10,019 nt of DNA from Albibeggiatoa sp964388965 (GCA_964388965.1 CAYMCP010000098.1:1-10019), one strand, 5' to 3'. Shown: positions 1-6,202, counted from the stretch's first letter. Made by a program: numbers and translations. The notes: a model not told the origin generated them from the sequence alone.

Positions 1-117
1 CGTCGTTTGCGGGCAATACTATTGCGCCGTAACAAGCGTAAAGGTTTGGGTATAACTGAAAACTCTGAAAAAGTTTGTAAGTCATTGATTTTAGGTGGAG
101 CGTATTTGCATAAGTGA
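1..117 (+). CDS. ltrA: Group II intron reverse transcriptase/maturase, C-terminal fragment
   Basis: Frame 1 is open from the window edge to TGA at 115-117 and encodes 38 residues starting RRLRAILLRRNKRKGLG. The basic R-R-L-R-A-I pattern matches the maturase-specific (domain X) region found near the C-terminus of group II intron-encoded proteins. Its position about 165 nt upstream of domain V fits an ORF in intron domain IV. After the basic stretch the sequence no longer resembles the usual end of this domain, so the C-terminus may be divergent or altered by a frameshift. No HNH endonuclease domain follows before the stop. The protein would help the intron fold and splice and would drive retrohoming. 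The call leans heavily on the adjacent intron RNA; the gene symbol is generic for the family. Confidence 0.6.
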   Translation, partial: RRLRAILLRRNKRKGLGITENSEKVCKSLILGGAYLHK

Positions 118-280
118 TTGATTTTATTATAGGCAAAAAAAGTTTTTCGGAGTTCTCAGGTATAAGTATACAGGCACATAAGCGATGGCGAAATGCCTAC
201 TTTGCAAAGATGGGGCTTTTCACTATGTATGAAGTCCGATTGAGTTTATGCCAATCCCGATGAGGAAACGAACGACTGGA

Positions 281-313
281 GAGCCGTGTGCGGGAGAACC
301 GCACGCACGGTTC
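281..313 (+). ncRNA. Group II intron domain V (catalytic hairpin)
   Basis: This 33-nt hairpin is the most conserved part of the intron ribozyme. It has a seven-pair lower stem including one G-T pair (281-287 with 307-313), a two-base GC bulge at 305-306, a six-pair upper stem (288-293 with 299-304) and a GAGAA loop (294-298). The arrangement matches the family consensus and coordinates the catalytic metal ions in known group II introns. Confidence 0.9.
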
Positions 314-316
314 GGA

Positions 317-349
317 GGGAGGGGAATGCCGTAAGGCTTTTCTCTACCC
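317..349 (+). ncRNA. Group II intron domain VI with branch-point A346
   Basis: The stem runs from GGG (317-319) paired with CCC (347-349), through 320-326 paired with 339-345 including G-T pairs, one T-T mismatch (327/338), then GCC (328-330) paired with GGC (335-337) around a GTAA tetraloop. A346 is the only unpaired base on its side of the lower helix. That makes it the expected lariat branch point, 7 nt from the inferred 3' splice site after position 353. Confidence 0.85.
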
Positions 350-353
350 CTAT

Positions 354-383
354 AGATAAAATACACGTATCCAGCATTATCAT
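354..383 (-). pseudogene. PIN-domain (VapC-like) toxin gene cut after ten codons by the group II intron
   Basis: On the minus strand an ATG at 383-381 overlaps the antitoxin stop codon (ATGA overlap) and reads M-I-M-L-D-T-C-I-L-S down to 354. The L-D-T-C motif is the classic first strand of a PIN-domain ribonuclease, with its first catalytic aspartate at residue 5. The next base is the inferred last base of the group II intron, so the insertion falls exactly between codons 10 and 11. The intron is on the opposite strand, so it cannot be spliced from the toxin mRNA and the gene should be inactive. The rest of the toxin gene should lie beyond the intron's 5' end, outside the window. The call rests on a short stretch plus the ATGA coupling typical of vapBC pairs. 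Confidence 0.7.
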
Positions 384-721
384 GACATCGCATCCCATTC
401 AACATCTATTGGCGAAATCACATCACCAACAAAGCTATCTTTTCTCATATCTGCTAAAAATTGCTTTGCTTGCTCCTGTTTTGATAACGTTTGCTGGTTA
501 TCCAACTCCTTATCACATTCCTCAACTGGCGTATTCATCCCCTCAATAATAGATTCTTTCATATTGGGAATAGATGACAAATATTGTGTTTCTTCAAATC
601 CACTTTTATTATTTTCCCGCTTAGCATACTTAAACAAAATAAAATCCACATAATCCTCTATTTCAGTCAACAATTCAGGTGGTAACTGATTAATTTTGTC
701 ATGTATAGATAATGTACTCAT
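380..721 (-). CDS. Antitoxin-like protein, VapB position (DUF2281-like N-terminus)
   Basis: The gene encodes 113 aa. The N-terminus, with INQLPPELLTEIEDYVDFIL at residues 11-30, resembles the helical start of DUF2281-type proteins that often accompany PIN toxins. The C-terminal part is acidic and ends DVISPIDVEWDAMS. It contains no obvious ribbon-helix-helix or AbrB fold that I can recognise. The start is supported by an AGGGA ribosome-binding site about 8 nt upstream (minus strand, near 729-733). The stop overlaps the ATG of a PIN toxin gene, so it most likely encoded the neutralising partner of that toxin. With the toxin split by an intron, this antitoxin appears orphaned but is still open. 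The role is inferred from context; the family match is from memory of the motif. Confidence 0.7.
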   Translation of the reverse strand: MSTLSIHDKINQLPPELLTEIEDYVDFILFKYAKRENNKSGFEETQYLSSIPNMKESIIEGMNTPVEECDKELDNQQTLSKQEQAKQFLADMRKDSFVGDVISPIDVEWDAMS

Positions 722-751
722 TTTTATTTCCCTTTTGAAACATTATGATAC

Positions 752-757
752 ATTATA
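752..757 (-). promoter_or_regulatory. Candidate -10 box for the minus-strand antitoxin gene
   Basis: On the minus strand the bases 757-752 read TATAAT, a perfect -10 hexamer, about 30 nt upstream of the antitoxin start. The hexamer 17 bp further upstream (780-775, TGGTGT) is a poor -35 match, so the promoter may be weak or activator-dependent. In an AT-rich region the hexamer could also occur by chance. Confidence 0.4.
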
Positions 758-851
758 TCTAACCCAATTCAAAAACACCATAAATCCCTCCTTTTATAAA
801 CCATAAACAAAATCTATAGACTATTAGAATTATTCAAATTGTGTTTTGTGC

Positions 852-865
852 TTAACCCTTGTTAA
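852..865. promoter_or_regulatory. Palindrome TTAAC-N4-GTTAA, copy 1 (candidate operator)
   Basis: A perfect 5-bp inverted repeat (852-856 and 861-865) has a CCTT spacer. The same half-sites with the same spacing recur at 909-922, 57 bp downstream. The TTA-N8-TAA layout is of the kind bound by LysR-type regulators such as CbbR, but no regulator is visible in the window, so the operator role is inferred. Confidence 0.45.
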
Positions 866-908
866 ATGTGACAAAGCAGTGACATTTTTTATGTTTTATA
901 CACTATTA

Positions 909-922
909 TTAACTTATGTTAA
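909..922. promoter_or_regulatory. Palindrome TTAAC-N4-GTTAA, copy 2 (candidate operator)
   Basis: The half-sites TTAAC (909-913) and GTTAA (918-922) flank a TTAT spacer, identical in arms and spacing to the copy at 852-865. An outer imperfect ATTATT/AATAAT symmetry extends it. It would overlap the likely transcription start if TATTAT at 904-909 is the soeA -10 box, which would suit a repressor or a LysR-type activation site. Confidence 0.45.
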
Positions 923-973
923 ATAATAAAACTTTTTCTTATCTTTTTACTCAACAACAAGAGGTTGCATCCT

Positions 974-3910
974 ATGGCAAAAAGCAATCAAGCCACAAAA
1001 CCTCTACCGAAATTTGAAGATCACAGCAATCAAGAAATCAAGTACACCACCTGCTATATGTGTGCTTGTCGTTGTGGCATCAAAGTGACGATAGAGGATA
1101 ATAAAGTTCGTTTCATTCAAGGCAATCGTGAACACCCCATTAATCAAGGTGTTTTGTGTGCTAAGGGTAATGCGGGCATTATGAAACAACAATCACCCGC
1201 TAAATTGCGTAAACCTTTATTAAGAAAGCAAAATTCAGAACGCGGTAAAGGTGAGTTTGAAGAAATCTCTTGGGATAAAGCCTTAGACATTTTAACTGAA
1301 CGTTTACAAAAAATTCGTGAAACCGATCCTAAAAAACTCGCCTATTTTACTGGTCGTGACCAAATGCAAGCCCTGACTGGTTTATGGTCAAGCCAATTCG
1401 GTACGATTAACTGGGCGGCTCATGGTGGCTTCTGTTCCGTGAACATGGCAGCAGGCGGCTTATACACTATGGGTCATGCGTTCTGGGAATTCGGCGACCC
1501 CGATTGGGATAGAACTAAATATTTCATGATGTGGGGCGTGGCTGAAGACCACTCATCTAATCCCATTAAAATCGGTATCGAAAAATTAAAACGTAATGGT
1601 GGTAAATTCGTCGCAGTCAATCCCGTGCGTACAGGTTATCAAGCAGTCGCTGATGAATGGGTTGGAATTCGACCCGGTACCGATACAATGCTTGCTTTGT
1701 CCATGATTCATGTTTTATTGCAAAATGAACAATTTGACTGGGAATTTTTAATCCGTTACACCAACGCGCCGTATTTAGTCGTTAATACTCCAAATCAAAA
1801 AGGTGACGGTTTAATTTTACGCAATGCAGATGGTCAACCTTTAGCGTGGGATTTGGAAAAAGAAGACTTTGTTGATGCAACCCAAACAGACATTAAACCA
1901 GCATTATTCTGGGAAGGTAAAACGGCTGATGGTACACCTGTTCGCACTTCAATGAGTATTTTGGCAGAAAAATATTTAGATAATGAATATTCGCCTGAAA
2001 ATGCTGAAAAAGTTTGCGGTGTACCTGCTGAACAAATCGAGCGTTTAGCCTTAGAAATGGCACATGTTGCATTCAAAGAAAGCATTACGGTTGATGTTGA
2101 ATGGACAGATTGGGCAGGTCGTAAACATGATAAATTTATTGGTCGCCCGGTTTCCATGCACGCCATGCGCGGAATTTCTGCACATTCTAACGGTTTCCAA
2201 GCTTGTCGTGCGTTACACATTTTACAAATTTTACTTGGTACAGTAGATGTGCCGGGTGGTCATTTAGCCAAACCACCTTATCCTAAACACATCCCACCGG
2301 GCATCAAACCAGCACAAAATTGTGAGCCTAATAAACCACTTAGTTCACCACCTTTAGGTTTCCCAACTTGTCCAGAAGATTTAGTTATCAACGAAGACGG
2401 CAGTCCAAAACGGATTGACAAGGCTTATTCTTGGGATGCACCGATGTCTAGTCATGGCTTGATGCACATGGTGATTACCAATGCGTGGAAAGGCGACCCG
2501 TACCCTGTTGATACTTTAATGATGTTTATGGCTAATATGTCGTGGAACTCGACTATGAATACATCGCAAATCATGAAGATGTTGGAAGATAAAAACGCGG
2601 ATGGCGAATATAAAATTCCATTTTTGGTGATTGCGGATGCGTTCCATTCTGAAATTGTCAACTATGCAGATTTGGTGTTGCCAGATACGACTTATTTAGA
2701 GCGTTTCGATACCGTTTCGATGCTTGACCGTCCGATTTCTGAACCTCATGCAGCTTGTGATTCGATTCGTCATGCGGTACTGATTCCAGATCGTGACGTG
2801 CGTTCATGGCAGGAAGTGCAAGTTGAATTAGCCAGCCGTTTGAAATTCCCCGCGTTTACGAATGAAGACGGTACACGTAAATTTAAAGATTATAAGGATT
2901 TCATCGTAAATTACGAAAAAGCACCGGGAATTGGATTTTTAGCAGGTTGGCGCGGTAAAGATGGCAAGAGTCATTTACGCGGTGAGCCAAATCCAAATCA
3001 ATGGGAAGCGTATATTGAAAATGGTGCGTTTTTCAAATTTGAATTGCCAGAAAACATGCACTTTTATCGTTTTGCTAATAAAGATTATTTGGAAATGGCG
3101 AAAGAAGTCGGTTGGAATGGTTCAACTGACCAAATTGTGATGGAATTGTATTCTGAAACTTTGCAACGTTTCCGTTTAGCAGGTCAGGGCTTGTACGATG
3201 GACCTATGCCAACTAGGGAAGAACACAAAGAACGTTTAAAAACGTATTTCGATCCATTGCCATTCCATTACACACCATTAGAAGAACAACGTATTGATTC
3301 TAATGAATATCCATTCCACGCGGTCAATCAACGCCCAATGTATATGTATCATTCTTGGGATTCACAAAATGCGTGGTTACGTCAAATCACTGCGCAAAAT
3401 TATTTATTCATGAATCGCCAAAAAGCTGAAGAAATGGGCATTGAAGATATGTCATGGGTTTGGGTTGAATCGCACAATGGCAAAATTCGCGTACAAGTGA
3501 AATTGATGGAAGGCGTTGAACCTAATACGGTTTGGACGTGGAATGCGATTGGTAAGCAATCTGGTGCGTGGGGTTTGAAACCTGATGCGGATGAATCGCA
3601 AAAAGGCTTTTTAATGAATCATTTGATTTCTGAATTGTTACCACCGAAAAATGGCGAAATAGAAATCACTAATTCAGACCCGATTACTGGTCAAGCAGCT
3701 TGGTATGATTTGAAAGTGAAAATTTATCCAGCGCATGAAGGTGAAGAAGGTAGTGCGCCACAATTTGAGACGATTAAACCAATTCCAAATGCGACTAAAC
3801 CAGACCATGTTCAAACACACAAAGGGCAAGATGTGGGTCGTTATCAGGCTCATGAGGCGGTAAATTTAAAACGTCCTTTAGGTGATATTTTGACACGGGG
3901 TAAGAAGTAA
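974..3910 (+). CDS. soeA: Sulfite dehydrogenase catalytic subunit SoeA (molybdopterin oxidoreductase)
   Basis: SoeA oxidises sulfite to sulfate at a molybdenum bis-MGD centre in the cytoplasm and passes electrons to SoeB. The protein is 978 aa from the ATG at 974, chosen over an in-frame TTG at 965 because GAGG (961-964) sits 9 nt before the ATG. The N-terminal [4Fe-4S] domain shows C27-x2-C30-x3-C34 and C62. Cys154 in GGFCSVN is the probable Mo ligand, as in polysulfide/thiosulfate reductase-type enzymes. The pterin-binding body follows, and the C-terminal molybdopterin-binding domain spans roughly residues 780-920. No twin-arginine signal is present, which separates it from periplasmic PhsA/PsrA and fits SoeA. 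Genes for SoeB- and SoeC-type partners lie downstream in the same orientation, but after a 3.6-kb insertion. A related sulfur-compound reductase remains possible from sequence alone; the lack of export and the partner types favour SoeA. Confidence 0.88.
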   Translation: MAKSNQATKPLPKFEDHSNQEIKYTTCYMCACRCGIKVTIEDNKVRFIQGNREHPINQGVLCAKGNAGIMKQQSPAKLRKPLLRKQNSERGKGEFEEISWDKALDILTERLQKIRETDPKKLAYFTGRDQMQALTGLWSSQFGTINWAAHGGFCSVNMAAGGLYTMGHAFWEFGDPDWDRTKYFMMWGVAEDHSSNPIKIGIEKLKRNGGKFVAVNPVRTGYQAVADEWVGIRPGTDTMLALSMIHVLLQNEQFDWEFLIRYTNAPYLVVNTPNQKGDGLILRNADGQPLAWDLEKEDFVDATQTDIKPALFWEGKTADGTPVRTSMSILAEKYLDNEYSPENAEKVCGVPAEQIERLALEMAHVAFKESITVDVEWTDWAGRKHDKFIGRPVSMHAMRGISAHSNGFQACRALHILQILLGTVDVPGGHLAKPPYPKHIPPGIKPAQNCEPNKPLSSPPLGFPTCPEDLVINEDGSPKRIDKAYSWDAPMSSHGLMHMVITNAWKGDPYPVDTLMMFMANMSWNSTMNTSQIMKMLEDKNADGEYKIPFLVIADAFHSEIVNYADLVLPDTTYLERFDTVSMLDRPISEPHAACDSIRHAVLIPDRDVRSWQEVQVELASRLKFPAFTNEDGTRKFKDYKDFIVNYEKAPGIGFLAGWRGKDGKSHLRGEPNPNQWEAYIENGAFFKFELPENMHFYRFANKDYLEMAKEVGWNGSTDQIVMELYSETLQRFRLAGQGLYDGPMPTREEHKERLKTYFDPLPFHYTPLEEQRIDSNEYPFHAVNQRPMYMYHSWDSQNAWLRQITAQNYLFMNRQKAEEMGIEDMSWVWVESHNGKIRVQVKLMEGVEPNTVWTWNAIGKQSGAWGLKPDADESQKGFLMNHLISELLPPKNGEIEITNSDPITGQAAWYDLKVKIYPAHEGEEGSAPQFETIKPIPNATKPDHVQTHKGQDVGRYQAHEAVNLKRPLGDILTRGKK

Positions 3911-3915
3911 CGTTC

Positions 3916-3963
3916 AGGAGTGCGGAATTTATTCTGCACAAGCAAAACAAGTTTTGCACTCCT
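3916..3963. repeat. REP-like composite palindrome behind soeA
   Basis: A 48-bp element starts five bases after the soeA stop. Outer arms AGGAGTGC (3916-3923) and GCACTCCT (3956-3963) are perfect complements. Inside lie two further hairpins: 3920-3939 (8 bp with one G-T pair, loop TTTA) and 3942-3957 (GCAAAAC-AA-GTTTTGC). The layout resembles repetitive extragenic palindromes or a very small MITE. It could act as an mRNA stabiliser or attenuator at the 3' end of soeA. There is no T-run, so it is not a standard intrinsic terminator. It sits exactly at the left edge of the cassette array. Confidence 0.65.
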
Positions 3964-3970
3964 ATGTAAA

Positions 3971-4037
3971 GAATTGGAGGGAATTCAAAACCAAGCTAAA
4001 CTTATAGGTTGAGTGGACACAAAATAGGATTTTTAAC
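3971..4037 (+). repeat. Cassette leader repeat, copy 1
   Basis: This is the first of four near-identical leaders ending at the start codon of each cassette's first gene. All share the core CTTATAGGTTGAGTGGACA and a closing ATAGGATTTTTAAC. Copy 1 shares GGGAATTC and CACAAAATAGG with copy 3. AGGA at 4026-4029, 8 nt before the ATG, is the ribosome-binding site. TTGGAG (3974-3979) with TAAACT (3997-4002) at 17 bp could be a weak promoter giving each cassette its own transcript; this is tentative. Confidence 0.75.
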
Positions 4038-4463
4038 ATGAGTGCTGTACTTGAAGAAAAAAATGTTAATGAAGATGTAAAAACTCAGCCGACTTTATCG
4101 CAGCGTGTGGGATATGTATTAGTGCAATTAGGTGATGAATTAGAAACGCAAGTTTTGCAATATGGTAGAAATTTCTCTCATGCCATGCAGTTAATGGTAG
4201 AGAGAGTATTGGCAAAAGTGGATACGCAAATGATTGAACAATTAGCACAACAGGAAAGTAAAACTATCAAAGCGGTTAAAATTGATATTGCCTTAGCAAT
4301 TCAAATGCTTGCATGGATGTATTTTGGCAAACAAATGGATGAGCCGAATTGGTATATTGATGTTGATAAGCCTGTTGATACTGATTTGAGAAAAATTCCA
4401 TATATTGATTTTGGTATGGATGGTTTGGAATATCAGGAAATGGTGCGTAGAGAGTGGTGGTAA
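4038..4463 (+). CDS. Cassette 1 upstream protein, putative antitoxin of a PIN toxin
   Basis: The gene encodes 141 aa of a family I do not recognise. The start region MSAVLEEKNVNE and the motif LSQRVGYVLVQLGDELE (about residues 20-37) are conserved in all four cassettes. A second conserved helix, DIALAIQMLAWM, lies around residues 82-97, and the C-terminus ends DGLEYQEMVRREWW. No ribbon-helix-helix, AbrB/MazE or Phd signature is visible. It looks mainly helical, soluble and without a signal peptide. The antitoxin role is inferred only from its position directly before a PIN-domain gene. The stop (TAA 4461-4463) is followed two bases later by the PIN ATG. The centre (residues ~38-80) differs strongly from the sister copies, as expected if each partner pair is specific. 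Confidence 0.65.
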   Translation: MSAVLEEKNVNEDVKTQPTLSQRVGYVLVQLGDELETQVLQYGRNFSHAMQLMVERVLAKVDTQMIEQLAQQESKTIKAVKIDIALAIQMLAWMYFGKQMDEPNWYIDVDKPVDTDLRKIPYIDFGMDGLEYQEMVRREWW

Positions 4464-4465
4464 AT

Positions 4466-4852
4466 ATGCAGTATGTGTTAGACACTAATATTTGGATTTA
4501 CTTGTTTAAAAATGATGAGGAAATCCAGTTATTAAAACAGCATATTGCACAAGGTTTAGTAAAGCCAGTATTAACACCCGTTACTTACGCAGAAGTTTTA
4601 GGTTATCCGAATCATACGTTATTGGAAAAACAAGCTATCAGTCATTATTTTAATAAGGCAAAAATGCTGACAATTGAAATGAAACATTGGGAGCAAATTA
4701 TCTAGTGGCGTAGACAGGGAATTAAAACCAAGTTACCTGATTTGCTGATTGCAGCTTGTGCCAAAATTGCTGATATTCCATTATTAACACGCAACGAGAA
4801 AGATTTTATAAGTTTAGATATACGTTTTGAAAATCCTTGGAACACGGTTTAA
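4466..4852 (+). pseudogene. Cassette 1 PIN-domain toxin gene with in-frame TAG at codon 80
   Basis: From the ATG at 4466 the frame reads MQYVLDTNIWIYL and carries the first PIN acidic residues, D6 and E43. It then meets TAG at 4703-4705, where the sister copies encode A or T in EQ(V)I(A/T)W. After the stop the same frame continues with the rest of the domain, including LPDLLIAA and RNEKDF, to TAA at 4850-4852. The truncated product (79 aa) would lack the last two catalytic aspartates and so should be an inactive RNase. The downstream part remains nearly identical to the intact copies, which suggests a recent break or gene conversion. GTG codons at 4454 and 4457 are alternative starts that would overlap the previous gene. 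Readthrough of the TAG or an assembly error cannot be excluded. Confidence 0.8.
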
Positions 4853-4916
4853 TTGGAGGGCATTCAAAACCAAGCTAAACTTATAGGTTGAGTGGACAAC
4901 GAATAGGATTTTTAAC
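4851..4916 (+). repeat. Cassette leader repeat, copy 2
   Basis: This leader begins in the stop codon region of the cassette 1 PIN gene and ends at the ATG at 4917. It carries GGGCATTC and CAACGAATAGG, variants shared with copy 4 but not with copies 1 and 3. AGGA lies 8 nt before the start codon. Confidence 0.75.
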
Positions 4917-5330
4917 ATGAGTGCAGTATTTGAAGAAAAAACCGTTAATGAAACTCAACCGACTTTATCGCAGCGTGTGGGATATGTGTTAGTGCAAATG
5001 GGTGATGAATTAGAACCTTTAGTATTAGACTATAAATCACGTTATTCTCATGTAATGGATAAAATGGCGGCTCGATTAATTGCAGAAATGGATAAACAAA
5101 TCATTGAGCAATTAGCAGCTAAAAACAGCAAAAATAAGCAAGTTGTCCAGCAAGATATAGCTTTAGCAATACAAGTATTAGGTTGGCTGCATTTTCCTGA
5201 TTTAGTGAAAAAACCACAGTTTGATGTTAAAGCTGAGGAAAAAACTAAAACGCCGTTAAAAATTCCTAAAATTGATTTTGGAATGGATGGTTTAGAATAT
5301 CAGGAAATGGTACGCAGGGAGTGGTGGTAG
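4917..5330 (+). CDS. Cassette 2 upstream protein, putative antitoxin
   Basis: The gene encodes 137 aa of the same unrecognised family as the first gene of cassette 1. The N-terminal block LSQRVGYVLVQMGDELEPLV and the helix DIALAIQVLGWLHFP (about residues 78-95) are conserved. The C-terminal end IDFGMDGLEYQEMVRREWW nearly matches cassette 1, while the N-terminal half (LEPLVLDYK) matches cassette 4 better. The region between residues ~96 and 118 is Lys-rich and unique to this copy. The stop codon TAG (5328-5330) overlaps a GTG start of the PIN gene (TAGTG), so translation is probably coupled. Antitoxin function is inferred from context only. Confidence 0.65.
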   Translation: MSAVFEEKTVNETQPTLSQRVGYVLVQMGDELEPLVLDYKSRYSHVMDKMAARLIAEMDKQIIEQLAAKNSKNKQVVQQDIALAIQVLGWLHFPDLVKKPQFDVKAEEKTKTPLKIPKIDFGMDGLEYQEMVRREWW

Positions 5331-5716
5331 TGCGATATGTGCTAGATACTAATATTTGGATTTATGTATTTGATGAACGCACGGAAGTTGCGGCATTAAC
5401 CAAACAAATCCAATCTGGCATCATCACACCTGTTTTGACACCAATTACACTTGTTGAAGCATTAGGATTTTCTCGCATCTCGCCTAAGCTAGACATAGAA
5501 ATGCGTGAATTCTTTGACGAGTTAGAAATGCTAGAGCTAGAACGTGACCATTTAGAACAAGTGATTGCATGGCGGCGACAAGGCATTAAAACCAAGTTAC
5601 CTGACTTGCTAGTTGCAGCTTGTGGCAAAATTGCTGATATTCCATTATTAACACGCAACGAGAAAGATTTTATAAGTTTAGACATACGTTTTGAAAACCC
5701 TTGGAAAACAATTTAG
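5330..5716 (+). CDS. Cassette 2 PIN-domain (VapC-like) ribonuclease toxin
   Basis: This 128-aa single-domain protein has the full set of PIN acidic residues from the GTG start at 5330: D6 (VLDTN), E43 (TLVEALG), D92 (KLPDLLVAA) and D113 (RNEKDF). Such proteins are Mg2+-dependent RNases that usually cleave tRNA or rRNA and are held inactive by a co-encoded antitoxin. Length is normal for VapC. The GTG start gives the one-base stop/start overlap seen in cassettes 3 and 4, and the residue numbering then matches them; an upstream GTG at 5321 is possible. The helix region at about residues 47-80 is divergent from the sister copies, while the last 35 residues are almost identical. The cellular target is unknown. 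Confidence 0.85.
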   Translation: MRYVLDTNIWIYVFDERTEVAALTKQIQSGIITPVLTPITLVEALGFSRISPKLDIEMREFFDELEMLELERDHLEQVIAWRRQGIKTKLPDLLVAACGKIADIPLLTRNEKDFISLDIRFENPWKTI

Positions 5717-5779
5717 TTGAGGGAATTCAAAACAAAGTTAAACTTATAGGTTGAGTGGACACAAAATAGGATTTTTAAC
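5717..5779 (+). repeat. Cassette leader repeat, copy 3
   Basis: This is the third copy of the leader, slightly shorter at its left end (TTGAGGG instead of TTGGAGGG). It shares the GGGAATTC and CACAAAATAGG variants with copy 1. The core and the AGGA ribosome-binding site are unchanged. Confidence 0.75.
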
Positions 5780-6202
5780 ATGAGTGCTGTACTTGAACAA
5801 AAAAATGTTAATGAAACTCAACCGTCTTTATCGCAGCGTATGGGATATGTGTTAGTACAAATGGGTGATGATTTAGAAGCCCGTATATTTGATTATAGAA
5901 AGCAACATCTTGATAACATGGATAATGTCGGTAGCGATTTAATCGCGGATATAGATAAACGAGATATTACGCGACTCGCTTTACTGACTGGTAACGATGT
6001 AGAAACTGTTAAACAAGATATTGATTTTACGATCAGAATGCTGGCTTGGATGCACTTTTCTGGTTGGGTTAAAAAGCCTGATTGGGAAAAAAGAAATCAT
6101 GATGATTTCATAGAGGCATTCAAGCAACTTATTGATAATGCTAAGAAAACAGGTATAGATGGATTGGAATTTGAACGTAAAATGCGTGAAGAGGTTTGGT
6201 AA
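5780..6202 (+). CDS. Cassette 3 upstream protein, putative antitoxin
   Basis: The gene encodes 140 aa and belongs to the same family. It keeps MSAVLEQKNVNETQPSLSQR and GYVLVQMGDDLE, then diverges (RIFDYRKQHLDNMDN). The second block reads VKQDIDFTIRMLAWMHF. Its C-terminal third, with IEAFKQLI and ending GIDGLEFERKMREEVW, resembles cassette 4 and not cassettes 1-2. It therefore combines a leader like copy 1 with a tail like copy 4, an example of the mosaic structure of the array. The TAA stop overlaps the PIN start as TAATG (6200-6204). Its function is inferred from its pairing with a PIN gene. Confidence 0.65.
   Translation: MSAVLEQKNVNETQPSLSQRMGYVLVQMGDDLEARIFDYRKQHLDNMDNVGSDLIADIDKRDITRLALLTGNDVETVKQDIDFTIRMLAWMHFSGWVKKPDWEKRNHDDFIEAFKQLIDNAKKTGIDGLEFERKMREEVW

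Larger units (their letters stand above)
1..353 (+). mobile_element. Group II intron, 3' part (left end outside window)
   Basis: This is the 3' portion of a bacterial group II intron, a self-splicing retroelement. Domain V is at 281-313: GAGCCGT (281-287) pairs with ACGGTTC (307-313), GTGCGG (288-293) pairs with CCGCAC (299-304), and a two-base GC bulge lies at 305-306. Domain VI follows at 317-349: GGG (317-319) pairs with CCC (347-349), the helix continues to GCC-GTAA-GGC (328-337), and A346 is left unpaired. A346 lies 7 nt before a 3' end at 353 that reads AT, matching the usual branch-point spacing and terminal AY of group II introns. The maturase C-terminus lies upstream at 1-117. The element is on the plus strand and interrupts a minus-strand toxin gene. 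The 5' end, catalytic domains I-III and most of the ORF are outside the window, so whether it is complete cannot be judged. Confidence 0.9.
722..973. promoter_or_regulatory. Divergent intergenic regulatory region upstream of soeA
   Basis: This AT-rich, gene-free stretch separates the minus-strand antitoxin gene from soeA. It must hold promoters for both directions. Facing soeA I see GTGACA (879-884) and TATTAT (904-909) as the best -35/-10 pair, with a long 19-bp spacer. It also holds two TTAAC-N4-GTTAA palindromes and two GTGACA repeats set 11 bp apart (868-873 and 879-884). A GAGG ribosome-binding site at 961-964 precedes the soeA ATG at 974. The part around 770-850 shows nothing distinctive. 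Confidence 0.5.

Noticed and set aside
223..405. Minus-strand 60-aa open frame
   Set aside because: It is the complement of structured intron RNA joined to toxin-gene sequence in the wrong frame.
286..549. Plus-strand 87-aa open frame
   Set aside because: It runs across intron domains V and VI and antisense through the antitoxin gene, and shows no protein-like features.
965..973. Start of soeA at the TTG at 965
   Set aside because: The GAGG ribosome-binding site (961-964) would then directly abut the start; the ATG at 974 has normal spacing.
1834..2220. Minus-strand 128-aa open frame inside soeA
   Set aside because: It is a shadow of a strongly coding frame; composition is unlike a real protein and it has no ribosome-binding site.
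974..3910. Identification as periplasmic polysulfide or thiosulfate reductase (PsrA/PhsA)
   Set aside because: Those enzymes carry a Tat signal for export; this protein has none and its partners fit SoeB and SoeC.
5362..5685. Minus-strand 107-aa open frame opposite the cassette 2 PIN gene
   Set aside because: It is antisense to a complete PIN domain with all catalytic residues; Ser-rich shadow composition.
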